DNA from: SIG480 sp045649265
GTDB lineage: Bacteria > Bacillota > Clostridia > Oscillospirales > JAAYXM01
Assembly (NCBI GenBank): GCA_045649265.1
Contig: JAZRPO010000013.1
Coordinates: 1-28,154, forward strand
Length of the DNA stretch: 28,154 bases
Reading direction: 5' to 3'
Part shown: one piece after another, positions 22,262 to 28,154 of the stretch
Layout: the number at the start of each line of letters is the position of its first letter
Position numbering within the stretch: the first letter of the stretch is position 1
Made by a program: the position numbers and the translations under genes
Notes under the pieces: generated by a model
What the model was told of the DNA's origin: nothing
Databases searched by the model: none
Seen by the model: only the letters and a program-made list of their open reading frames with translations

Positions 22262-24736
22262 ATGCCTAAGTCACAATTTCTTGATCCGAATGAAGTCAGA
22301 AAGAGCAGTTTTATAAGCTTTACTGACATCCCGGTAAACCAGTACAACAAGACAATCAAAGAGGAGAGCAAGATTTACACAAAGGCTGATTTCATGCGCA
22401 TTTACCGCGACATGGCAATCATTCGTGAGTTTGAAACAATGCTCTATGAAATCAAAACAACAAACCACTACAACGGTGTTGACTATTCAAACCCCGGCCC
22501 TGCTCACCTTTCAACAGGCCAGGAAGCATCTGCGGTAGGTCAGGCATACCTTCTCGGTGTTGATGACTACATCTTCGGCTCACACAGAAGTCACGGCGAA
22601 ATCCTTGCAAAAGGTCTTTCTTGCATTGAAAAGCTTTCAGAAGATGAGCTCTACAAGATTATGTCAGAGTTCTTTGATGGCGACATTCTCCGTGTTGTTG
22701 AGGGCAGGAAGTACGATAAGAAGGACATCAAGTCTCTTGCTATCGACTTCCTCATCTACGGTGCGCTTGCTGAAATCTTCGCACGTACAACGGGCTTCAA
22801 CCGCGGTCTTGGCGGCTCAATGCACGCATTCTTCACTCCGTTCGGTATCTACCCGAACAATGCTATTGTTGGTGGTTCTGCTACAATCGCTCTCGGCGGA
22901 TCACTCTTCAAGAAGGTAAACGAAAAGAAGGGTATCGTCGTATGTAACATAGGTGATGCTTCTCTTGGATGCGGCCCTGTTCTTGAAGCTCTCAATATGG
23001 CAGGAATGGATCAGATCAGACAGCTCTGGGATGAAAGCCATAACAGCGGTCTCCCGGTTCTCTTCAACATCTTTGATAATATGTACGGTATGGGTGGCCA
23101 GACATTTGGTGAAACAATGTCATACGGTATGCCGGCTCGTCTTGGTGCAGGCTTTAGCCCGACACAGATGCACGCAGAGCGTGTTGACGGTTATAATCCG
23201 CTTGCAGTTATCGATGCAATGCGCCGCAAGAAGGAAATTCTCGAAAACGGTGACGGTCCTGTTCTTCTTGATGTCCTTACATACCGCGTCACAGGTCACT
23301 CTCCGTCTGACGCTTCAAGCTACCGTACACAGGAAGAGATTGATGCTTGGATCGAGCAGGATGTTCTCAAGGCATACAGCGCAAAGCTTATCGATGCTAA
23401 GATTGCAACCCGCGAAGAGTTTGATGCAATCCTTGCAGACGTCAAGGACCTCATCACACGTGCATGTGCTCTTGCTGTTGATGAGAGCGTATCTCCGCGT
23501 ATGGACCTTAAGAAAGAGCCGGATATGCTTGAAAAGCTCATGTTCTCAAATCAGAAGGTAGAGAAGATGGAAGACAGAAAGCCGGATGTTCTCATGCCGA
23601 AGGAAGAGAACCCGCGCGTTATGCAGATTGCAAAGAAAGAGCGCTTCGCATTTGACAAGAATGGCAAGCCTGTTTCAAAGAATAAGGTTTACCAGCTCCG
23701 TGACGGTCTCTTTGAAGCTATTATTGATAAGTTCTATGAAGACCCGACTCTCGTTGCATACGGTGAAGACAACCGTGACTGGGGCGGTGCATTCGCAGTT
23801 TACCGCGGCCTTACGGAAGCTATCCCGTATCACCGCTTCTTCAACTCTCCGATTTCAGAAGCTGCTATTGTTGGTAGTGCAGTTGGTTACGCAATGAGCG
23901 GCGGCCGTGCAATCGTTGAGCTTATGTACTGTGACTTCCTCGGCCGTGCAGGCGACGAAGTATTCAACCAGCTTGCAAAGTGGCAGTCAATGAGCGCAGG
24001 AATCCTCAAAATGCCGGTTGTTCTCCGTATCTCTGTTGGTTCTAAGTACGGCGCACAGCACTCTCAGGACTGGACATCTATGATCGCTCACGTTCCGGGC
24101 CTCAAGTGTGTATTCCCGACAACTCCGTACGATGCAAAGGGTCTTATGAATGCTGCTCTTGCAGGAACTGATCCGGTCATCTTCTTCGAGAGCCAGAGAA
24201 TTTACGACGTCGGCGAGCAGTTCCACGAAGGCGGAGTTCCGGAAGGCTACTACGAAATTCCGATCGGTGAGCCGGATGTCAAGGTTGTCGGTAGTGATGT
24301 TACAATCCTCACAATCGGCGCAACCCTTTACCGTGCTCTTGATGCAGCAAAAATCCTCAAGGAGAAGTACAATATCTCTGCTGAGGTTATCGACGCTCGT
24401 TCAATCGTTCCGTTTAACTACGATAAGGTCATCGAGTCTGTCAAGAAGACAGGTAAACTCGTTATCGCAAGTGATGCTTGCGCTCGCGGCTCTATCATCA
24501 AGGATATGGCTCAGACAATCACAGAAACTTGCTTCGATTACCTCGACGCACCTGTCGCAACAGTCGGCGCTCGCAACTGGATCACACCGTGCTACGAGCT
24601 TGATGCAGACTTCTTCCCGCAGGCAGAGTGGATTATCGATGCAATCCACCAGCGCATCATGCCGATTCCGGGTCACGTTCCGACAAACAACTTCTCAGAG
24701 AATGAAGAGCTTCGCCGCTCAAAGCTCGGAGTATGA
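22262..24736 (+). CDS. Fused E1 alpha/beta TPP-dependent dehydrogenase
   Basis: 824 residues. The E1-alpha part (about 40-400) has HLSTGQEASAVG, GGSMHAFF, a TPP site at GDAS (G231, D232) to DN (272-273), and the phospho-loop-like GHSPSDASSYRTQEE (H346). The E1-beta part (about 483-810) has GEDN (E502), NSPISEAAIVGSAVGYA, GAQHSQDW and PTTPYDAKGLM. A charged linker of about 80 residues joins them. It would decarboxylate a 2-oxoacid, or cleave an alpha-hydroxyketone, and pass the acyl group to lipoyl-E2. The usual GDG and NN of E1-alpha are replaced by GDA and DN, with about 12 extra residues between them. AGAGAGG precedes the ATG, and its stop overlaps the lplA start. The substrate is unknown; pyruvate, a branched-chain oxoacid or an acetoin-like ketol are all possible. 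Confidence 0.88.
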   Translation: MPKSQFLDPNEVRKSSFISFTDIPVNQYNKTIKEESKIYTKADFMRIYRDMAIIREFETMLYEIKTTNHYNGVDYSNPGPAHLSTGQEASAVGQAYLLGVDDYIFGSHRSHGEILAKGLSCIEKLSEDELYKIMSEFFDGDILRVVEGRKYDKKDIKSLAIDFLIYGALAEIFARTTGFNRGLGGSMHAFFTPFGIYPNNAIVGGSATIALGGSLFKKVNEKKGIVVCNIGDASLGCGPVLEALNMAGMDQIRQLWDESHNSGLPVLFNIFDNMYGMGGQTFGETMSYGMPARLGAGFSPTQMHAERVDGYNPLAVIDAMRRKKEILENGDGPVLLDVLTYRVTGHSPSDASSYRTQEEIDAWIEQDVLKAYSAKLIDAKIATREEFDAILADVKDLITRACALAVDESVSPRMDLKKEPDMLEKLMFSNQKVEKMEDRKPDVLMPKEENPRVMQIAKKERFAFDKNGKPVSKNKVYQLRDGLFEAIIDKFYEDPTLVAYGEDNRDWGGAFAVYRGLTEAIPYHRFFNSPISEAAIVGSAVGYAMSGGRAIVELMYCDFLGRAGDEVFNQLAKWQSMSAGILKMPVVLRISVGSKYGAQHSQDWTSMIAHVPGLKCVFPTTPYDAKGLMNAALAGTDPVIFFESQRIYDVGEQFHEGGVPEGYYEIPIGEPDVKVVGSDVTILTIGATLYRALDAAKILKEKYNISAEVIDARSIVPFNYDKVIESVKKTGKLVIASDACARGSIIKDMAQTITETCFDYLDAPVATVGARNWITPCYELDADFFPQAEWIIDAIHQRIMPIPGHVPTNNFSENEELRRSKLGV

Positions 24737-25710
24737 TTTTATACATAAGCAAGAACACGGATCCGACCTTCAATCTTGCGCTTGAAGAATGCTTTTTGCG
24801 CTATTATGAAGACGAGGTGTTTATGCTCTGGCAGAACGACAACACAATAGTTATCGGCAAAAACCAGAACACCCTCGCGGAGATAAATCTTGACTATGTG
24901 AATGATAACGGTATCCGCGTTGTCCGCCGTATAACCGGCGGCGGCGCGGTATATCACGATATGGGTAATTTGAATTTTACATACATATCAAACTGTAACG
25001 GGGAGTGGGAGAGCGACTTTTCTCGCTTTGCCACACCCGTTATTTCTGCTCTTGGAAAGCTTGGTGTCCGTGCAGAGCTCTCGGGCAGAAATGACATCGT
25101 CGCGGGTGGTCGGAAGATCTCCGGAAACGCGCAGACGGTCGTCGGAAACCGCATTCTCCACCACGGCACGATTCTTTTCGATGTCGATGTTTCCGTTCTT
25201 TCAAAGGCATTAACTCCCGACCCTGATAAAATCAAGAGCAAGGGCGTAAAGTCTGTTTCTTCGCGCGTTGCAAACCTCTCAGAGCTTCTCGGTGAGAAAA
25301 TCGGGGCAGAGGTTCTTTGTGATGTGATTTCAGATGAAGTCAGGAGTATGTACGAAACCTCGGAACATACGCTTTCTGATATGGAAGTCGAGCGGGCGGA
25401 GACGCTTGCGAACGAAAAATACAGAACGTGGGACTGGAACTTTGGCTACTCTCCGAAATATTCCTTTAAGAAAAAGGAAAGATTTGACGGCGGTACGGTT
25501 GAGGTTCTTCTCGATGTTTCTGACGGAAAGATCGAAGGCGCAAAAATCTTTGGCGACTTTTTCGGGGCAGGCGAGATTTCTGACATTGAAAATGCTCTTG
25601 TCGGAATCCGTCACTGCGAAGATGAGATAAAACGTGCACTTTCGCTCTTTAAGATAGGGGAGTATTTCGGCAAAATACCTGTCGATGACCTTATCAAAGT
25701 ATTGTTATAA
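24733..25710 (+). CDS. lplA: Lipoate-protein ligase LplA
   Basis: 325 residues, catalytic domain plus the C-terminal accessory domain. It activates free lipoate with ATP and attaches it to lipoyl lysines. RRITGGGAVYHD (65-76) is the family signature, and K128 in GRKISGNAQ is the conserved active-site lysine. GKNQNTLAEINLDYV and HHGTILFDVD also fit. Its ATG overlaps the E1 stop (ATGA), so translation is coupled and the ligase is made in step with the complex it should modify. This suggests that lipoate is scavenged rather than made; no lipA or lipB is in this window. Confidence 0.94.
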   Translation: MILYISKNTDPTFNLALEECFLRYYEDEVFMLWQNDNTIVIGKNQNTLAEINLDYVNDNGIRVVRRITGGGAVYHDMGNLNFTYISNCNGEWESDFSRFATPVISALGKLGVRAELSGRNDIVAGGRKISGNAQTVVGNRILHHGTILFDVDVSVLSKALTPDPDKIKSKGVKSVSSRVANLSELLGEKIGAEVLCDVISDEVRSMYETSEHTLSDMEVERAETLANEKYRTWDWNFGYSPKYSFKKKERFDGGTVEVLLDVSDGKIEGAKIFGDFFGAGEISDIENALVGIRHCEDEIKRALSLFKIGEYFGKIPVDDLIKVLL

Positions 25711-25725
25711 AAGGAGAAAACTTTT

Positions 25726-26916
25726 ATGAAAGCTGTAATGTACGGCGCAGGAAATATCGGCCGCGGCTTTATCGGTGAGCGTTTCTCGCTCTCAGGCTAT
25801 TCCGTTGCCTTTATTGATGTTAACAAAGAAATTATCGGCGCTCTCAACGAGCGTGGCGAGTATATCGTTGAGGTTCTCTCAAACGAGAGCAACGAAGAAA
25901 TCGCAGTTAAGAACGTTTCGGGTATTGACGGTATGGATGCTGATGCTGTTGCAACTGCTATTGCAGAGTGTGACGTTATGGCGACGGCTGTCGGCGTAAA
26001 CATTCTCCCGAGAATCGTTGGTAATATCGCGAAGGGCCTTTCTCTCCGCTGGAAGAATGGAAATATGGCTCCACTCAATATCATCATCTGCGAAAACCTT
26101 ATCGATGCGGACAAGTTCCTTGCATCATCAGTCAAGGAACTCCTCACAGATGACGAGAAGAAGCTCTTTGACGAGCTTATCGGTACGGTTGAGGCTTCTA
26201 TTGGCCGTATGGTTCCAATTCAGACTCCCGAGATGACAAAGAACGACATTCTCCGTGTTTGCGTAGAGCCGTTCTGCAACCTTATCGTCGATAAGGACGG
26301 TTTCAAGGGCGAGATTCCGGCTATTGCAAATATGTCTGCATTCGCACCGTTCCGCCTTTACATCGAGCGCAAGCTCTTCCTCCATAATATGGGACATGCA
26401 CTTACTGCATATCTCGGAAACCTCAAGGGATATGAGTTTATCTGGCAGGCAATTGAGGATACCGAAATTGAAGTTATGGCGATGCGCGCAATGTGTGAGT
26501 CAGCTCTTGCGCTCTCTATCCGCTACAACGTTCCGTTCAAGGACCTTTATGAGCACGTTGAGGACCTTCTTTACAGATTCACGAACAAGAAGCTCGGAGA
26601 TACCGTTTTCCGTGTAGGTCGTGACCTCAACCGTAAGCTCTCTCCTGAGGACAGAATCGTCGGCGCAATCCATTCATGCATTGAAGCTGGTGTCAAACCG
26701 TATGCTCTCTATGCTGCATATGCAGCTGCTCTCAAGTTCGAAGCAGATGACGTTTCAAAGCTCCCGGCAGAAGAGGTTATGCAGAACGTTTCAAAGCTTT
26801 TAAAGGGCAGCGAAGAATATAACGAAATTCTTGAATTTGTCAAAGTTCTTGAAAATGGCGGCGAAATCCGCGATATGATAAAGCTTGCAAAATCCAAGAT
26901 GGATGCAAGTAAGTAA
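25726..26916 (+). CDS. mtlD: Mannitol-1-phosphate 5-dehydrogenase-type polyol dehydrogenase
   Basis: 396 residues, close to the length of MtlD. The NAD site is YGAGNIGRGFIG at the N terminus (6-17), followed by the acidic FIDVN. The polyol-dehydrogenase active site K-x4-N-x2-H is present as ERKLFLHNMGHA (K216, N221, H224). VGVNILPRIVGNIAKGL and ENLIDADKF also match. The family reaction is mannitol 1-phosphate to fructose 6-phosphate with NAD. It is the last gene of the operon, 15 nt after lplA with AAAGGAG, and ends before a strong terminator. No PTS component is adjacent, so the substrate here may differ from mannitol 1-phosphate. Confidence 0.88.
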   Translation: MKAVMYGAGNIGRGFIGERFSLSGYSVAFIDVNKEIIGALNERGEYIVEVLSNESNEEIAVKNVSGIDGMDADAVATAIAECDVMATAVGVNILPRIVGNIAKGLSLRWKNGNMAPLNIIICENLIDADKFLASSVKELLTDDEKKLFDELIGTVEASIGRMVPIQTPEMTKNDILRVCVEPFCNLIVDKDGFKGEIPAIANMSAFAPFRLYIERKLFLHNMGHALTAYLGNLKGYEFIWQAIEDTEIEVMAMRAMCESALALSIRYNVPFKDLYEHVEDLLYRFTNKKLGDTVFRVGRDLNRKLSPEDRIVGAIHSCIEAGVKPYALYAAYAAALKFEADDVSKLPAEEVMQNVSKLLKGSEEYNEILEFVKVLENGGEIRDMIKLAKSKMDASK

Positions 26917-26926
26917 AAAGACATAA

Positions 26927-26962
26927 AAAAACTCCGCAACCGTTGTTGGTTGCGGAGTTTTT
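26927..26962. terminator. Bidirectional terminator after mtlD
   Basis: A 15-bp perfect stem (26927-26941 with 26948-26962) with A- and T-rich ends. It serves the seven-gene operon on the plus strand and the small convergent gene on the minus strand. Confidence 0.9.
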
Positions 26963-26966
26963 ATGT

Positions 26967-27266
26967 TTACTTCTTATCTGCTGCGAGTGCGCGTTCAAGC
27001 CATATAGAGGCGATGTCCATTGCAGAGTAAAGCCCGTCAGCTTCGGTTTTCTTAACAACTCTGTCCTTTGACTTGATTGACGGGTCAGTAAGCTGGAGTT
27101 GAATGAGAACTCGGGTCGCAAGCTCCAAATCGTCAAGATTCTTTGATTCAAGTATCTGTAACATAATAATGTATTTTTCTGCCATGCTTCCGTAATAAAG
27201 AACTTTGTCTTTGCGGGTAAGCGGGCGCTCTTTGTACATCAGGATAGTCTCTTTTTTATCTGCCAT
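26967..27266 (-). CDS. Conserved-looking small protein of unknown function
   Basis: 99 residues, charged and predicted mostly helical, with no signal peptide or membrane segment. I do not recognise the family. The central part reads KVLYYGSMAEKYIIMLQILESK and the end IASIWLERAL. It is preceded by AGGAGG 8 nt before the ATG, lies 40 nt after ireB on the same strand, and ends at a terminator 4 nt downstream, all of which support a real gene. It is probably cotranscribed with ireB. No function is assigned. Confidence 0.75.
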   Translation of the reverse strand: MADKKETILMYKERPLTRKDKVLYYGSMAEKYIIMLQILESKNLDDLELATRVLIQLQLTDPSIKSKDRVVKKTEADGLYSAMDIASIWLERALAADKK

Positions 27267-27306
27267 CTGTTTAGCCTCCTAAAAAGTAAATCGAAAAGTT
27301 CCGGAA

Positions 27307-27552
27307 TTAATCCGATAAATAATGGCGAACAAGCGTATGCAAAAGCTCATCGCGGTCAAGCTTTCTGACAAGGCTGCGCGCGTTGTTGTGGTTCGTGATG
27401 TAAGTGGGGTCTTCTGAGAGGATGTATCCCACAATCTGACTTATAGGATTATACCCCTTGCTCTTTAAAGCATCGTAAACCTCAGTTAATATGAACTTCA
27501 TTTCATCGTCATCGTCACGCTTTAAAACGAATTTTTGGGTATTGTCAAACAT
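27307..27552 (-). CDS. ireB: IreB family regulatory phosphoprotein (UPF0297)
   Basis: 81 residues. The family core is plain: LTEVYDALKSKGYNPISQIVGYILSEDPTYITNHNNARSLVRKLDRDELL, and the protein ends in LVRHYL. In Enterococcus, IreB is phosphorylated by the PASTA kinase IreK and affects cephalosporin resistance. A GTG nine bases upstream (27559-27561) is part of the ribosome site GAGGTG itself, so the ATG at 27550-27552 is the start. In many Firmicutes ireB sits directly before ruvX and a DUF1292 gene; here it is followed by the unrecognised 99-residue gene instead. Confidence 0.93.
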   Translation of the reverse strand: MFDNTQKFVLKRDDDDEMKFILTEVYDALKSKGYNPISQIVGYILSEDPTYITNHNNARSLVRKLDRDELLHTLVRHYLSD

Positions 27553-27579
27553 AGTGTTCACCTCTTCTTGAAGTACGTC

Positions 27580-27607
27580 TATATATATTTTAATACATTT
27601 TCGTCAA
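27580..27607 (-). promoter_or_regulatory. Sigma-A promoter of ireB
   Basis: On the minus strand TTGACG (27602-27607) and TATATA (27580-27585) are 16 nt apart, about 27 nt before the ireB start. Confidence 0.6.
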
Positions 27608-27746
27608 TTTGTAAACAATAAAAAGAAAACATGTGAAAAATACAATGAACAGAACGAAAATAAAGGATTCTGTTTTTTAAAATGTAACATATTTTTGTGC
27701 TAAATTCAAGTAAATTATAACTTTTTTTGAAATGCTAAGAAAATAA

Positions 27747-27766
27747 AAAATTTTTTCAAAATTTTG
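27747..27766. repeat. AT-rich 20-mer shared with the carD/valS intergenic region (copy 2)
   Basis: Identical over 20 nt to 5191-5210. It ends 1 nt before the -35 box of the tRNA promoter, where an UP element would lie. The rest of the 27608-27746 gap is AT-rich and holds nothing I recognise. Confidence 0.45.
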
Positions 27767-27767
27767 C

Positions 27768-27796
27768 TTGACATTGCAAGGAAAAATCGGTATAAT
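27768..27796 (+). promoter_or_regulatory. Consensus sigma-A promoter of the tRNA cluster
   Basis: A perfect TTGACA (27768-27773) and a perfect TATAAT (27791-27796) with a 17-nt spacer, 32 nt before tRNA-Val. Confidence 0.93.
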
Positions 27797-27828
27797 ATAC
27801 AAGTCGCATATGACTGGCGACGGTATGT

Positions 27829-27904
27829 GGGAGCATAGCTCAGCTGGGAGAGCATCTGCCTTACAAGCAGGGGGTCACAGGTTCGAGCCCTGTTGTTCCC
27901 ACCA
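27829..27904 (+). tRNA. tRNA-Val (anticodon UAC)
   Basis: A 76-nt cloverleaf with acceptor GGGAGCA/TGTTCCC, D arm GCTC-GAGC, anticodon loop CTTACAA with TAC, T arm ACAGG-TTCGAGC-CCTGT and an encoded CCA. Confidence 0.95.
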
Positions 27905-27907
27905 TAC

Positions 27908-27984
27908 GGCCCGGTAGTTCAGTTGGTTAGAACGCTAGCCTGTCACGCTAGAGGTCAGGGGTTCGAGTCCCCTTCGGGTCGCCA
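27908..27984 (+). tRNA. tRNA-Asp (anticodon GUC)
   Basis: A 77-nt cloverleaf, 3 nt after tRNA-Val. The acceptor GGCCCGG pairs with TCGGGTC, the anticodon stem is CTAGC/GCTAG, the loop CTGTCAC presents GTC, and CCA is encoded. Confidence 0.95.
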
Positions 27985-28022
27985 TTCTCGAAAGAGAAAA
28001 AGGTCATCAGTCTTGACTGTTT

Positions 28023-28098
28023 GCCTCTGTAGCTCAGTTGGTAGAGCAGGGGACTGAAAATCCCCGTGTCGTTGGTTCGATTCCGACCGGAGGCACCA
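28023..28098 (+). tRNA. tRNA-Phe (anticodon GAA)
   Basis: A 76-nt cloverleaf with acceptor GCCTCTG/CGGAGGC, anticodon stem GGGGA/TCCCC, loop CTGAAAA presenting GAA, and an encoded CCA. Confidence 0.95.
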
Positions 28099-28135
28099 TT
28101 TTGAAGGGGTCGGGTAATCATTCGGTCACTTCTAT

Positions 28136-28154
28136 GCGGATTTAGCTCATTTGG
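28136..28154 (+). tRNA. Partial tRNA, cut by the window end
   Basis: GCGGATT, TA and then GCTC of a D arm are the expected first 19 bases of a tRNA in the same cluster. The anticodon is outside the window; glycine is a guess from the acceptor sequence only. Confidence 0.6.

Noticed and set aside
24150..24785. A 211-codon plus-strand frame overlapping E1 and lplA
   Set aside because: Serine/arginine-rich out-of-frame reading of the E1-beta coding region; the E1 frame carries all the conserved motifs.

Overview
The window looks like the chromosome of a spore-forming, low-to-moderate G+C Firmicute of the class Clostridia, perhaps an Oscillospiraceae-like gut anaerobe. The evidence is an uninterrupted sigK with a hydrophobic pro-sequence, a T-box leader on valS, an IreB gene, a CarD-type regulator, the MEP isoprenoid genes ispD and ispF, strong AGGAGG ribosome sites and TTGACA/TATAAT promoters. 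TGA works as a stop codon. Genus cannot be fixed without a search.

Layout. 1-280: tRNA-Leu with its own promoter and terminator. 278-5119: ruvX (-); an ECF sigma factor / anti-sigma pair coupled to queH (+); sigK (-), sharing a bidirectional terminator with queH; ispD-ispF (-); and a carD-like gene (-) that starts at TTG. 5151-8253: divergent promoters, a valine T-box and valS (+). 8336-10559: an EF-G-like GTPase (+). 10682-13325: an AT-richer three-gene surface-polymer cassette (LicD, a TagD-like cytidylyltransferase, an acyltransferase-3 protein) with its own promoter and terminator, probably acquired. 13400-16950: EamA transporter, glyA and rarA. 16967-26962: a seven-gene operon. 26967-27607: a small unknown gene and ireB (-). 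27768 to the end: a tRNA cluster (Val, Asp, Phe and the start of a fourth).

The most unusual part is the operon at about 16.97-26.96 kb. One promoter, flanked by inverted 13-bp operator-like sites, drives a DeoR-family repressor, a SorE-like zinc polyol-phosphate dehydrogenase, a complete 2-oxoacid-dehydrogenase-type complex (E2 with two near-identical lipoyl domains, E3, and an E1 with alpha and beta fused in one 824-residue chain), a lipoate-protein ligase and a mannitol-1-phosphate-dehydrogenase-type enzyme. Placing a lipoyl/TPP acyl-CoA-forming machine between two sugar-alcohol dehydrogenases, under a sugar-phosphate type regulator, suggests a catabolic route in which a polyol (phosphate) is oxidised to a ketose or other alpha-hydroxyketone and then cleaved oxidatively to an acyl-CoA, much as acetoin dehydrogenase does. 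The substrate is not shown by the sequence, and no transporter or kinase lies in the operon.

The other units are mostly housekeeping: tRNA charging (valS and tRNAs), one-carbon metabolism (glyA), replication rescue (rarA), isoprenoid synthesis, sporulation and envelope stress. All calls come from reading the sequence and protein motifs; no database search was done.
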